Source of the DNA: Pseudomonas maumuensis
GTDB taxonomy: Bacteria > Pseudomonadota > Gammaproteobacteria > Pseudomonadales > Pseudomonadaceae
DNA: 64,000 bases
Direction of reading: 5' to 3'
NCBI RefSeq assembly: GCF_019139675.1
Contig: NZ_CP077077.1
Location: 3,534,001-3,598,000 of the forward strand
The position numbers and the translations under genes were made by a program. Below the pieces are notes generated by a model. The model was not told the origin of the DNA. It saw nothing but the letters and a program-made list of their open reading frames with translations, and searched no databases. Below, piece after piece: positions 42,744 through 55,060 of this stretch (its first letter is position 1; each line of letters starts with the position of its first letter).

Positions 42744-43655
42744 ATGGACAGCCTCAGTGGCTTCATGGTCTTCATCCGGGTCGCCGAAGCTCGCAGCTTC
42801 GTCGCCGCCGGCCAATCGTTGGGGATCAGCGCGTCAGCCGTGGGCAAGCGCGTGGCCCGGCTGGAGGAGCGACTGGGGGTGCGCCTGTTCCACCGCAGCA
42901 CGCGCAGCATCACCCTGACCGCCGAGGGCACGCTGTTCCTCGAGCGCAGCCGGCGCATCCTGGCCGAGATCGAAGCCACGGAGCAGGCGCTGTCCCATGC
43001 CAGCACAGCGCCGCGCGGGCGCCTGCGGGTGAGCCTGCCGCAGGTGACCGGGCTGGTGATGCCGGCGCTGGCCGAGTTCATGGCGCGCTACCCGGAAATC
43101 GAACTGGACCTGGACTTCAGCGACCGCATGGTGGATATCGTCGGCGAAGGTTTCGATGTGGTGATGCGCGGCGGCCAGCCGCTGGATTCACGGCTGAACG
43201 CCAAGTTCCTTGGGCACTTCCAGCATCGCCTGGTGGCCTCCCCCGAGTACCTGCGCGAACGTGGCACGCCGCAACATCCCCGCGAGCTGGTGGGACACAG
43301 TTGCCTGCACTACCGCTTCCCCAGCAGCGGCAAGCTGGAAACCTGGCCGCTACGCCGGGAACATCCCGAACAGGATTACGCCATCCCGATCTCGATGGTC
43401 TGCAACCATGTCGAGACACGCATCTGTTTCGCCCTCAACCACCGCGGCATCACCTGCCTGCCGGATTTCAGCGTGCGCAAGGAGCTGGCGGCCGGCAATC
43501 TGGCCAGTGTGCTCGACAGTTTCATGGAGCGGCGCGGCAGCTTCTACCTGCTGTGGCCCTCGGGGCGGCAGATGCCGCCCAAGCTGCGGGTGTTCATCGA
43601 CTTCATGCTCGAACGGGTGCTACCGGCCACCGACCTCAGCCGTACAGGTAGCTGA
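42744..43655 (+). CDS. LysR-family transcriptional regulator
   Basis: 303-residue LysR protein. HTH: LSGFMVFIRVAEARSFVAAGQSLGISASAVGKRVARLEERLGVRLFHRSTRSITLT. The ligand-binding domain runs from ~90 and has RGRLRVSLPQVTGLVMPALAEFMARYPEIELDLDFSDR, resembling the CrgA/DhcR group. ATG 42744 with GGAG seven bases before it replaces the longer frame from 42624. Divergent from the MFS exporter, a classical regulator-target pair. Its 3' end overlaps the convergent LysR gene at 43636 by 20 bp. Confidence 0.9.
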   Translation: MDSLSGFMVFIRVAEARSFVAAGQSLGISASAVGKRVARLEERLGVRLFHRSTRSITLTAEGTLFLERSRRILAEIEATEQALSHASTAPRGRLRVSLPQVTGLVMPALAEFMARYPEIELDLDFSDRMVDIVGEGFDVVMRGGQPLDSRLNAKFLGHFQHRLVASPEYLRERGTPQHPRELVGHSCLHYRFPSSGKLETWPLRREHPEQDYAIPISMVCNHVETRICFALNHRGITCLPDFSVRKELAAGNLASVLDSFMERRGSFYLLWPSGRQMPPKLRVFIDFMLERVLPATDLSRTGS

Positions 43656-44556
43656 TGTCCTTGTGCGAAAGCGGCGGAACCTGCGCCACCAGGTAGTCGC
43701 GCAGCTTATGCATCTGGTGGGCCTTGGGGCTGGCCTTGAGCCAGGTCATGTAATAGCCGTCGCCGGTGGCCACGGCATGGGGGAAGGGTGTGACCAGATT
43801 GCCGGCGGCGAGATCGGCGCTGGCCAGCACCAGGTCGACCACCGAGATACCCAGCCCTTGCTGGGCGGCAGAAATGCCCTGGTCGAGGGTGTCGAACACC
43901 TGGCCCTGGTCGATGCTGATGTCCAACGCGTCCATGCGCGCCAGCCAACGCCGCCAGTCGCGGCGGTCCGGCGAGGGGTGGAGGAATTCGCAACTGGAGA
44001 GCACCGACAGCTCCGGCCGGGCCTGCTCGAGGTAGTTCGGGTGGCACACCGGGATCAGCCATTCATCGAACAGCTTGAGGCTCTCCACATCTGCCGGGAA
44101 GCGCCCGTTGCCCAACAGAATGGCGCAGTCGTAGGGCTCGGAATAGAAGTCCACGGCATCGATATCCATCCACACGCTGGACAGTTGCACCGAATAGCTG
44201 TTGTCGACCTTCTTGAAGCCGTCCAGGGCCCTGAGCAGCCAGCGTACGGTGAGTGTGGACGGCGACTTGAGCCGCACACCGTAACGGTCCTGGCGCAGTA
44301 GCGCACAAGCGTTCTCGATGATCTTGAAGCCGACCTTGAGCTCCTGGGCCAGCAGACGGCCGTGCTCGGTCAGGCGCAACTTGGGGCCGCGGCGCTCGAA
44401 CAAGTCGCAGCCAAACAGGGCTTCAAGGGTCTTGATGTGGTGGCTGACCGCGCCTTGGGTGAGGGCCAATTCCTGGGCCGCGCGGGTGAAAGAGCCATAG
44501 CGCGAGGCCACTTCGAAGGCCCGCAGGGCGTGCAAGGCTTGAATCCGTTCCGACAT
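43636..44556 (-). CDS. LysR-family regulator (GcvA-like)
   Basis: 306-residue LysR protein of the GcvA-like group, with IQALHALRAFEVASRYGSFTRAAQELALTQGAVSHHIKTLEALFGCDLFERRGPKLRLTE as HTH region and PSTLTVRWLLRALDGFKK at the start of the effector domain. Divergent from the GntA-like/LysE/SGNH operon that starts at 44728; the 171-bp gap is AT-rich, so it probably controls that operon. Its 3' end overlaps the preceding LysR gene tail-to-tail by 20 bp. Confidence 0.9.
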   Translation of the reverse strand: MSERIQALHALRAFEVASRYGSFTRAAQELALTQGAVSHHIKTLEALFGCDLFERRGPKLRLTEHGRLLAQELKVGFKIIENACALLRQDRYGVRLKSPSTLTVRWLLRALDGFKKVDNSYSVQLSSVWMDIDAVDFYSEPYDCAILLGNGRFPADVESLKLFDEWLIPVCHPNYLEQARPELSVLSSCEFLHPSPDRRDWRRWLARMDALDISIDQGQVFDTLDQGISAAQQGLGISVVDLVLASADLAAGNLVTPFPHAVATGDGYYMTWLKASPKAHQMHKLRDYLVAQVPPLSHKDISYLYG

Positions 44557-44727
44557 GGCGCCTTCCAGAGCATGAGTGAAGCTAATAGTAGGTCATAGAA
44601 CCAGGCGTTTTACAACGCATGACCCATCTTCGAAAATGCCGGTAAATAACAATTATATATAACCAACCCGCATGGATATGACGGAAAAGTTCTATTAACG
44701 CTGCATTCGGATCTACCTGGGGAAATC

Positions 44728-45504
44728 ATGTTTACGGGTTATGGAATCTGCTATCGCCTGGATGCGCTAGAGCTTGCCGATGAACATGTCCAGAACCGAC
44801 ACCACTGGACACACAAGACCATAGAACACTTCAAGGAAACCCTGGCCAACCCTGACTTCCCGTGTCTGTTCGGACGCAAGGCGGTCACGGCGCGTACCTG
44901 CCATATCGTCTTCGCCCGCGCCGCGCAATTGGCCGACGATATCGCCCGCGGCCTGGCGGACTACATCGCCACCATCGGACCGATCCCGCTCAAGCAGCGT
45001 ATCGGCAACCCGCTGCTGGTGTTTCTCGAAACGGCTTCCGATAGCTCGCTCGAGGCGCAGCAGGCGTTGGCCTGGGAGGTGCTGCGCGAGGTCCATGCCC
45101 GCGATCCGCTGCCGTGGCCCGAGGACGTCCCGCAGGATCCGCACGACGCACGCTGGTCGTTCTGCTTCGCCGGCATGCCGCTGTTCATCAACATGAGCTT
45201 CCCAGCCCATCGCCTGATGAAAAGCCGCAACCTGGGCAAGCACATCGCCTTCGTCATCAACCCGCGGGAGAGCTTCGACGAGGTGGCCAGCGCCAACACC
45301 GAAAGCGGCCAGCGCATCCGCGCACGCATTCGCGAACGAGTCCGCCACTACAACGACGGGGTGATGCCCGAGACCCTGGGCTTCTTCGGCCAGGACGACA
45401 ACTTCGAATGGAAGCAGTACCAACTGCAGGAGCCCGGTACGCCGGGCCCGGCGCGCTGCCCGTTCCATGCCCACGCAACCGCTGCAACCCTCACCGAGAA
45501 CTGA
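44728..45504 (+). CDS. YqcI/YcgG (GntA/DcsA-like) family protein, putative heme-dependent N-hydroxylase
   Basis: 258-residue protein. NPDFPCLFGRKAVTARTC (42-58), RWSFCFAGMPLFINMSFPAHRLMKSRNLG (142-170) and FVINPRESFDEV (175-186) are the conserved blocks of the YqcI/YcgG family. Members DcsA (D-cycloserine) and GntA (guanitoxin) are heme enzymes hydroxylating guanidine nitrogens of arginine-derived amino acids (family knowledge). H161 and the Cys residues 46, 58 and 146 could be candidates for cofactor contacts, but this is my inference. ATG 44728 with GGGGAAAT upstream. First gene of an operon with LysE 2 bp downstream and an SGNH-like gene; divergent LysR regulator. Confidence 0.75.
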   Translation: MFTGYGICYRLDALELADEHVQNRHHWTHKTIEHFKETLANPDFPCLFGRKAVTARTCHIVFARAAQLADDIARGLADYIATIGPIPLKQRIGNPLLVFLETASDSSLEAQQALAWEVLREVHARDPLPWPEDVPQDPHDARWSFCFAGMPLFINMSFPAHRLMKSRNLGKHIAFVINPRESFDEVASANTESGQRIRARIRERVRHYNDGVMPETLGFFGQDDNFEWKQYQLQEPGTPGPARCPFHAHATAATLTEN

Positions 45505-45506
45505 TC

Positions 45507-46139
45507 GTGAATACCGCACTGACCGCCACCTACGCCCTCACCGTCCTGCTGCTGATCGCCACCCCCGGCCCGGTGGTGGCCCTGATCGTCAACACCGCCG
45601 CCGCTTCGGGCTCGCGCAAGGCCCTGTTCACCGCCGTCGGCACCAACTGGGCGTCACTGGTGCTGATCGGCGCGGCCGCCTGGATCATCCTGACCAGCGC
45701 GGCGATCGACAAGACCTGGCTCAGCGCCATGAGCCTGCTGGGCTGCCTGTTCATTGGCTACATCGCCCTGGGCACCCTGCGCGAGGTGCTGCAGACCCCG
45801 GCCGAGGACGCCACCCAGGCCGCAACCGGCGTACAGCCGGGCCGTGGCGGCCTGCTGCAGGGTTTCATGGTCGGCATCTCCAATCCGAAGGACATCATCT
45901 TCTTCATCGCCTTCTTCCCGCAGTTCATCCAGATCACCGAGTCGTTCGGCAAAAGCATGGTGGTGCTGTCGCTGCTATGGATCGCCATCGATTTCGCCGT
46001 GCTCAGCCTTTACATCTTCGCCATCGGCAAGATCGCCTCGCCGCGCAGCAACCGCCTGATCAGCCTGGCCTCGGGCGTTGCCCTGCTGCTGATCGCCGCC
46101 GTCGGCCTGGCCTACAACCTCAAGGAGCTGGCCGCCTGA
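45507..46139 (+). CDS. LysE/RhtB-family amino acid exporter
   Basis: 210-residue inner-membrane protein with six hydrophobic segments. The N-terminal TATYALTVLLLIATPGPVVALIVNTAAASGSRKAL holds the LysE motif (TPGP), and LLQGFMVGISNPKDIIFFIAFFPQFI is the second family signature. Starts at GTG 45507, only 2 bp after the preceding stop, so it is translationally linked to the YqcI/YcgG gene. It probably exports an amino acid or the amino-acid-like product of that enzyme. Confidence 0.9.
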   Translation: MNTALTATYALTVLLLIATPGPVVALIVNTAAASGSRKALFTAVGTNWASLVLIGAAAWIILTSAAIDKTWLSAMSLLGCLFIGYIALGTLREVLQTPAEDATQAATGVQPGRGGLLQGFMVGISNPKDIIFFIAFFPQFIQITESFGKSMVVLSLLWIAIDFAVLSLYIFAIGKIASPRSNRLISLASGVALLLIAAVGLAYNLKELAA

Positions 46140-46165
46140 GCCTGCTCTCACAAGAAGGAGCGCCC

Positions 46166-47266
46166 ATGACACCGATCGACAGCGACACCCCCGGCAGCAT
46201 GGGCGCCCCCGACCCTCTGGCAGAGGATTACCAGCGTTTCCTGCAACTGGGCAGCCGCAGAGCCCCGCACACGCTTTACGTGCATGAGCGCGGCTACCGT
46301 TCCGGCACCATCAACACCGACGCCCTGGGCATGCGCTACAGCCACTGCGCGGGCAAGCGTTTCTCGGTGGCCGAGCGCGGCGGCGCCGCGCGAGTCAACC
46401 TGCTGGTGGGCGGCTCCACCGCCATGGGCATCGGCGCCAGCTCCGACGAGCACACCGTGGCCTCGTACCTGTCGATGCTGACCGGCGAGATCTGGCTGAG
46501 TCTCGCCGGTTGCGGGCTCAATGCCACCCAGGAGCTGCTGATGTTCCTCACCCACCAGCATCGTTTCGGCCAGATCGGCCATGTGGTGGTGCTAAGCGGC
46601 CTCAACTCTCTGGCCCAGGAGGCCCTGGCCGAGGTTCTGGCCGGCGCCCAGGACCCGCACCGGGCGCAGGCCTACCAGGACTTTCTCAACCGGTTCAACG
46701 AAGGGGTGCAAGCCACCGGCGAGGCACGCCGCGAATCGCTCTGGCAGCGCCTGGGCCAAGTCCTGGTTCCCGCCCGGGCGCCGCGCTGGCCGGATATCGA
46801 GCCGCTGTCCAGCCCCGACAAGCGCTTGATCCGCGCCGCCGATTGCGTCGGCCGCACCCTGCGCCAATGGGACCGCCTGCTGGCCGACGGCCACACCACC
46901 CTCACCTTCATCCTCCAGCCGCTGCTGCCCTGGTGCCGCGAGGTCGTGCCCAGCGCCGAACAGGCCATGCTCGGCGAGCTCGAGCGCCAGCCGTCGAATT
47001 TCGATCGCCTGCTCGGCGACACCTTCGACAGCCAACTGCATATGGCTTTCTTCCGCCGTATCAAGAACCAGGCCGAGCCGGTGCCGTGCTATGACATGAA
47101 CAGCATGCTCAGCAGCTCGCCGGTCTTCAGCGAACACCTGTTCGTCGACCGCCTGCACTTCAACGACCTGGGCAACAACGCACTGGCCAAGGTGATCACC
47201 GCCAAGCTGGGGCTGGCCCAGGAAAGACAGGCCCTGCGCAAGGTCGCGCCGATCAAGCTGGTCTGA
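46166..47266 (+). CDS. SGNH-hydrolase-like protein (possibly 'inducer of phenazine A' family)
   Basis: 366-residue protein. VNLLVGGSTAMGIGASSDEH (77-96) has a Ser in the block I position (GGST), GCGLNATQELLMF and VVVLSGLNSLAQ fit blocks II and III (Gly and Asn), and FVDRLHFNDLGNNAL near the C-terminus supplies the D..H pair of block V. These suggest an SGNH/GDSL-type esterase or acyltransferase without signal peptide. AAGGAG is 5 bases before ATG 46166, 26 bp after lysE. I recall the database name 'inducer of phenazine A' for such Pseudomonas proteins but cannot verify it. It may modify or release the product of the operon. Confidence 0.6.
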   Translation: MTPIDSDTPGSMGAPDPLAEDYQRFLQLGSRRAPHTLYVHERGYRSGTINTDALGMRYSHCAGKRFSVAERGGAARVNLLVGGSTAMGIGASSDEHTVASYLSMLTGEIWLSLAGCGLNATQELLMFLTHQHRFGQIGHVVVLSGLNSLAQEALAEVLAGAQDPHRAQAYQDFLNRFNEGVQATGEARRESLWQRLGQVLVPARAPRWPDIEPLSSPDKRLIRAADCVGRTLRQWDRLLADGHTTLTFILQPLLPWCREVVPSAEQAMLGELERQPSNFDRLLGDTFDSQLHMAFFRRIKNQAEPVPCYDMNSMLSSSPVFSEHLFVDRLHFNDLGNNALAKVITAKLGLAQERQALRKVAPIKLV

Positions 47267-47358
47267 TGGCCGTACGCCGGGCTTTCGGGGAAGGGGTGCG
47301 GATGGATAGAATACGCTGTCGTCGCTCCTGATTTGCCCGAGGCAACCGCGTAACTGCC

Positions 47359-48099
47359 ATGACCATCCCAGCCGTCCCTTCGTTTCCGGCCCGCCGTCAG
47401 GGCCGCAGCCATCGCGCCAGCCTGGCCGTGGCGATGCCGTTGCTGCTGGCCGCCGTCGGTGCCCAGGCCCTGGAAGTGAACATCGATCCCCATGCCGACC
47501 TGCTGTACCGCCAGGCACTGCCCCTGCTGGAACAGGCCGACAACCAGGACGACAGCGCCAGCCCGCTGCGCACCGCCGTTGGCGACCCCGAGCTCAGCCG
47601 CCAGGGCCAGGCCATGGCGCACACACTGCCCACGGCCGTGGCGCTGCTGAAGAAATCCGTCGCCCTCGGCCACCCGGTGGCCCAGTACCGCCTGGCGCTG
47701 TACTACACCACCTATTTGCCAGCCAACCAGATCGCCGAGGCCGCCTGCCCATTGCTCGAAGCCAGCCTCAAGCAAGGCTTCGCTCCCCCCGCGTTGGCCA
47801 TCGCCCACTGGTGCATACCCTACAATGCCAGCCCTGCCTACCGTCAGGCCCTGGAGGCAGTACCCAGCATGGCCACGCTGTATGCCGCCTACTATCCGCA
47901 GCCGGCCACGCGCCTGGCCTGCAACCGCAGCAGGCCACAAGGCCTGCAGCTGCAGTGGGGGCGCCAGCGCGACTATCAAGCCGAGATCTACCGGCTGCTG
48001 GGCGAGCTCGACCCTCGCCAGCGCCAGGCCTTTCTGCAGAAGGCAGTGGAGATCAACGGCTGCGCGACTGCGCAGCAACGCCTGACCAGTAATCGCTAA
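47359..48099 (+). CDS. Secreted Sel1-like repeat hypothetical protein
   Basis: 246-residue protein with an N-terminal signal-like segment (ASLAVAMPLLLAAVGAQALE). The middle contains TPR/Sel1-like units (AVALLKKSVALGHPVAQYRLALYY, ACPLLEASLKQGFAPPALAIAHW), and three or four Cys in the second half. Function unknown. Next gene on the same strand starts 128 bp downstream. The annotation as Sel1-like is inference from the repeat pattern. Confidence 0.6.
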   Translation: MTIPAVPSFPARRQGRSHRASLAVAMPLLLAAVGAQALEVNIDPHADLLYRQALPLLEQADNQDDSASPLRTAVGDPELSRQGQAMAHTLPTAVALLKKSVALGHPVAQYRLALYYTTYLPANQIAEAACPLLEASLKQGFAPPALAIAHWCIPYNASPAYRQALEAVPSMATLYAAYYPQPATRLACNRSRPQGLQLQWGRQRDYQAEIYRLLGELDPRQRQAFLQKAVEINGCATAQQRLTSNR

Positions 48100-48227
48100 G
48101 CACCGCTACACAGCGATACATAACCCCGCCTCCCTCGACACACTGTCGATACCCAGCCAGCACAGACTTGCCGCCAGCACAGCGCGACGGCAACCCGCCG
48201 TCGCCAAGTACGCCGGGAACCCTGCTG

Positions 48228-48851
48228 ATGAAAGCTTTGCCACTGCCCGCTGGCTGGAAGCTGTTCCACACCCTCGCGGCCCTGATCCTGTTGATGACCG
48301 CCCTGGTCCTCGCCACTCATCCGCTGGGTGTCGACGGCCTGCGCAGCGCCATCCGCGCCACAGCGCGCAGCTCCTTCGCGCTGTTCCTGCTGACCTTCCT
48401 TGCCTCGACGCTGGTCACCCTACTGCCCGGCCCGCCCAGCCGCCAGTTGCTCCGAGAGCGGCGCTACCTGGGCTTGGCCTTCGCCTTCTCGCATACGGTC
48501 CATGGCGTGCTGATCTACCTGTATGCGCAGCGCTACCCGGAGCTGTTCTGGGCCGGACGCAGCACGCTGGCGAACATTCCGGGCTCGGTGGGCTACCTGT
48601 TCATCCTGCTGCTGAGCCTGACTTCGTTCAAGGCACCGATGCGCCTGCTCGGCCCACGCCTGTGGAAGGGCCTGCACAGCACCGGGACCTGGGTGCTGGC
48701 AGCAGTGTTCTGCCTGTCGTTCTACAAGCGCATCCCCATGGGCGGTTGGTATCCCCTGGCGTTCGCCCTGATAGTCGCCGCCATCGCCCTCAAACTCATC
48801 GCCAAGCAGGTCCAACGTGCGCGCCGGGCCGCGCCTGCGCTGTCGCACTGA
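48228..48851 (+). CDS. Ferric-reductase-like transmembrane (MsrQ/YedZ-type) protein
   Basis: 207-residue integral membrane protein with about six hydrophobic segments. [28 protein letters not shown] and [25 protein letters not shown] hold the His pairs (HTVH, LHSTG) that bind b-type heme in the ferric reductase-like/MsrQ fold. ATG 48228 is the start of the conserved part; the longer frame from 48168 is unlikely. It lies 16 bp before a DoxX gene, so an electron-transfer or redox membrane module is plausible. Partner soluble enzyme not visible here. Confidence 0.75.
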   Translation: MKALPLPAGWKLFHTLAALILLMTALVLATHPLGVDGLRSAIRATARSSFALFLLTFLASTLVTLLPGPPSRQLLRERRYLGLAFAFSHTVHGVLIYLYAQRYPELFWAGRSTLANIPGSVGYLFILLLSLTSFKAPMRLLGPRLWKGLHSTGTWVLAAVFCLSFYKRIPMGGWYPLAFALIVAAIALKLIAKQVQRARRAAPALSH

Positions 48852-48867
48852 CCACAAGGAGTTCATC

Positions 48868-49356
48868 ATGTTGACGACCACTCTGACCCGCCCCTTCCTG
48901 GCCCTCGACCGTGCCGGAAGCTGGAGCGCCGACCTGCCGTTGCGCCTGTTCCTGGCCTGGGAGTTCTTCGAATCAGGCCTGGAGAAATTCAACGGCAGCA
49001 ACTGGTTCGCCGATCTGCAAGGCAGTTTCCCCTTCCCATTCGACCTGCTGCCGGCAGGCCTGAACTGGCAACTGTCGATGTGGGCTGAGCTGCTCTGCCC
49101 GCTGCTCCTGCTGCTCGGCCTCGGCACCCGCCTGGCCTCGGCGGTGCTGATGGTGGTGACCGTGGTGGCGATCGCGGCGGTGCATTGGCCAAGCCAGTGG
49201 TCGAGCCTGGCGGAACTGGGGCGGGGGTATGCGATCAGCGACCAGGGGTTCGGCAATTTCAAACTGCCGCTGATCTATCTGGTGGCGTTGCTGCCGCTAT
49301 TGCTGAAGGGCGCTGGAAGGTTGAGCCTGGATCACTGGCTGTGGCGTCGGCGTTAA
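48868..49356 (+). CDS. DoxX-family membrane protein (BufD/HvfX-like)
   Basis: 162-residue membrane protein. [22 protein letters not shown] is the DoxX family start with its RxxxxxxFxxxGxxK pattern, and [30 protein letters not shown] is a conserved transmembrane pair. AAGGAG lies 7 bases upstream of ATG 48868. DoxX proteins are regular members of bufferin operons (BufD/HvfX), yet here the gene is 20 kb from bufABC and sits with a ferric-reductase-like gene instead. Function in metal or redox handling is inferred. Confidence 0.85.
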   Translation: MLTTTLTRPFLALDRAGSWSADLPLRLFLAWEFFESGLEKFNGSNWFADLQGSFPFPFDLLPAGLNWQLSMWAELLCPLLLLLGLGTRLASAVLMVVTVVAIAAVHWPSQWSSLAELGRGYAISDQGFGNFKLPLIYLVALLPLLLKGAGRLSLDHWLWRRR

Positions 49357-49360
49357 AAGC

Positions 49361-49423
49361 ATCGCGGGGCAAGCCCGCTCCCACGCAGGCATTCACCTCG
49401 TAGGAGCGGGCTTGCCCCGCGAT
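49361..49423. repeat. REP inverted pair between convergent doxX and czcA
   Basis: ATCGCGGGGCAAGCCCGCTCCCAC (49361-49384) is the inverted copy of GTAGGAGCGGGCTTGCCCCGCGAT (49400-49423). This is a typical Pseudomonas REP doublet acting as a bidirectional transcript end, since the flanking genes converge. Confidence 0.85.
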
Positions 49424-49429
49424 AGGGGG

Positions 49430-52591
<3,162 letters not shown>

Positions 52592-53788
52592 TCAGTGGCT
52601 GTGTTCGGCCGAGCCTTTGCCCAGCTCGGACTTGAGGACGAAGCTACCGGCGGCAGCCACCTCGGTGCCCGCGGCCAAGCCTTCACGGATCTCCACCTGG
52701 CCGGCGTCACGCCGGCCGGGCTTGACTGGGCGGGCCTCGAACCCCTCATCGGTGCGGGCGAACACCACGGTCTGCTCCTCCCAGGTCTGCAGGGCGCTTT
52801 CCGGCACCACCACGGCGGCGTCGAAGCGCTCGACGGTCACCGCGATGTTGACGAACAACCCGGGGCGCCAGGCGCCATTGGGGTTGCTCAGGGTCGCGCG
52901 CACGGTGGCGGCGCGGTTCTGCTCGCCGAGCAGACTGCCGACGTAGTTGACCTTGCCCTCCACCTGAGCGCCGAGGTCCGGCGCGCTGACGGTGACGCCA
53001 CGGCCACTGACCACTTTGTCCAGGTCGCGCGGTGCAACGGCGAAGGTGGCCCAGACCCTACTCAGGTCAGAGAGCGTGAAGGCATTGCTGGTCTCGTCCA
53101 CCACCTCGCCCACGGTCAGGTGCTTTTCCACCACCACCGCGTCAAATGGCGCGCGCAGCTCGTAGCGGTTGCCCTTGCCGGCCGGCGCCACCGCAGAGAC
53201 CTTCTGCCCTGCGTTGGCGGCGGCGATCTCGGCTTCCTGCAGCGCCTGACGGGCCAGCTGGTAGTCCTGCTCGGCGCTGATGCGCTCCTGCCATAACTGC
53301 TTTTCGCGTTCGAAAGTCAGCCGCGCCAGCTCCAGGCGCCGCTGCGCGGCCTGCTGCTCGCTGCGCAGCTCGGATATCTGCTGGCTGGCGATCACTGCCA
53401 GCACCTGGCCGCGCTTGACCGCCTGGCCCAGCTCGGCCTGCACCGACTCGACCACGCCGGGAACCCTTGGTACCACGTGGGCGGTGCGGTCCTCGTCGAA
53501 TCGGATCTCGCCGGGGAAGCTGATGGCAGCGCCCAGGGTGCGCGGGCCGGCGGTGGTCAGTTGCACGCCGGCGGCCTGGATCTGCTCGGCGGTCAGGTGC
53601 AGTTGGCCTTCCTCCTCTGCATGACCTGCTTCATTTTCTTCGGTGTGGGCATGGTCATCTTCGCCATGCTCGTCGTGCTGGGCCTGACTGTTGGCAGCCT
53701 TGCCGAGGGTGCCGGTCCAGGCGGCGCCGCCAAGGCCGAGAACGGCCAGGGCAGCGGCGAGGATGGCGAGCTTGCGTGGGTTGGTCAT
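52592..53788 (-). CDS. czcB: CzcB-type RND periplasmic adaptor
   Basis: 398-residue membrane fusion protein. One N-terminal hydrophobic segment (LAILAAALAVLGLGGAAWTGT) is followed by a His/Glu/Asp-rich stretch (HDEHGEDDHAHTEENEAGHAEEEG, residues ~38-62) that likely binds metal ions. Then comes the adaptor body: RTAHVVPRVPGVVESVQAELGQAVKRGQVLAVIASQQ (lipoyl) and a coiled-coil hairpin (LRSEQQAAQRRLELARLTFEREKQLW). It links CzcA to CzcC across the periplasm. The His-rich segment is a feature of Czc/Cus adaptors. Confidence 0.92.
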   Translation of the reverse strand: MTNPRKLAILAAALAVLGLGGAAWTGTLGKAANSQAQHDEHGEDDHAHTEENEAGHAEEEGQLHLTAEQIQAAGVQLTTAGPRTLGAAISFPGEIRFDEDRTAHVVPRVPGVVESVQAELGQAVKRGQVLAVIASQQISELRSEQQAAQRRLELARLTFEREKQLWQERISAEQDYQLARQALQEAEIAAANAGQKVSAVAPAGKGNRYELRAPFDAVVVEKHLTVGEVVDETSNAFTLSDLSRVWATFAVAPRDLDKVVSGRGVTVSAPDLGAQVEGKVNYVGSLLGEQNRAATVRATLSNPNGAWRPGLFVNIAVTVERFDAAVVVPESALQTWEEQTVVFARTDEGFEARPVKPGRRDAGQVEIREGLAAGTEVAAAGSFVLKSELGKGSAEHSH

Positions 53789-53845
53789 TGTGGCTCCTGC
53801 TTGAAATGTCGTCTGTCAGATCGCCGGCTGCGCGGCAGCCCTCGT

Positions 53846-55060
53846 TCAGAGCCCCGTCGGAAGCTCGCCGTAGATGCGTTCCACCTGCGCCCGCGCATCG
53901 GTCGCCAGGGCCAACGCTTGGAGATACAGGCCCCGCGCCTCGATCAGGGTGCGCTGCGCATCGAGCACATCGAGGAAGGCGAACTTGCCCATCTCGAAAC
54001 CTCGGGTGGCGGTTTCCACCGCCTGCTGAGCGGCAGGCAGGATGGTGCGGTCATAGGCCTGCACCTCGCCCATGGCCGTGCCCCACTGGTCCAGGGCGCT
54101 GCGGGTTTCGCTGCGCAAGCGCAGCTCGACGGCATTGCGCAGATCGCGGGCCTGGTCGGCGCGGCGAGCGGCGGCCAGCACGTTGCCCTGATTGCGATCG
54201 AACAGCGGCAGCGGCATGGACAGCCCCACCACATTCACCCGCTCACGTTCCTCGCGGCTGTACTGGCTGCCCAGGCTTACGGTCAGGTTGGGGATGCGCT
54301 GGGCCTTCTCGGAACCGAGGCTGGCGTCGCCGCGCTCTATCTGTGCCACCGCCAGGCGCCATTCGGCGGTCTGCTCGACCGAGGCCAGCAGGCGTTCGGC
54401 CTGAGGTGCGGGGCCTGGCGAGAGTGAGGTGGCGTCGAGCCGGTCAAAACGGGTCTCGGCGCTGCCCGTCAGCCGCGCCAGGGATTGGTTGGCCACCGTA
54501 CGCTCGGTCCGCGTCCGGCGCACCGCCGCCTCGGCCTGGGCCAACTGAATCTGGGCGCGCGTGGCCTCCACCGGCGAGGATTGGCCTGCACGCACCCGCC
54601 CTTCCACCACCCGAAGGCCACGTTCGGTCAGCGCCTGCGATTGCTGCGCCAGCTCCAGCGCAGTCTGCGCCCGCAAGGCGGCGTGGAAGGCCTGGATGAC
54701 GTCGGCGCGCAGGCTGTTGCGTTGACGCTCGAGCTCCAGGCGGGCGATCGCCTGGCCAGCCTCGGCGACCTCGATCCGTGCGCCGCGCTTGCCGCCCAGC
54801 TCCAGGGCCTGGCTAAGGGTCACGGTGGTGGTGCTGGTGTCGCGGCGTGTGTCCTCGACCTCCCAGGACAACTCAGGATTGGGGATCAGCCCGGCCTGAC
54901 GGCGCTCGCCTTCGGCGATGCCGATTTCGCGACCGATGGCGGCGAAGTCCGGGTTCTGGGCAAAGGCGGCGTCGAGCGCCTGGTCCAGGCTCAGGCCCTC
55001 GGCGCCGGCAGGGCCGGCCAGCAACAGGCAGAGCAAGGCGATCTTACGGGGGATGGGCAC
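53846..55060 (-). CDS. czcC: CzcC-type outer-membrane efflux protein (TolC family)
   Basis: 404-residue OEP/TolC-like protein beginning with a signal peptide (IALLCLLLAGPAGAEG). Two long coiled-coil repeats are visible, QAFHAALRAQTALELAQQSQALTERGLRVVEGRVRAGQSSPVEATRAQIQLAQAEA and AAQQAVETATRGFEMGKFAFLDVLDAQRTL. The start is GTG 55060. It is the first gene of the czcCBA operon; the promoter must lie in 55061-55209. CzcC forms the outer-membrane exit duct for CzcAB. Confidence 0.92.
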   Translation of the reverse strand: MPIPRKIALLCLLLAGPAGAEGLSLDQALDAAFAQNPDFAAIGREIGIAEGERRQAGLIPNPELSWEVEDTRRDTSTTTVTLSQALELGGKRGARIEVAEAGQAIARLELERQRNSLRADVIQAFHAALRAQTALELAQQSQALTERGLRVVEGRVRAGQSSPVEATRAQIQLAQAEAAVRRTRTERTVANQSLARLTGSAETRFDRLDATSLSPGPAPQAERLLASVEQTAEWRLAVAQIERGDASLGSEKAQRIPNLTVSLGSQYSREERERVNVVGLSMPLPLFDRNQGNVLAAARRADQARDLRNAVELRLRSETRSALDQWGTAMGEVQAYDRTILPAAQQAVETATRGFEMGKFAFLDVLDAQRTLIEARGLYLQALALATDARAQVERIYGELPTGL

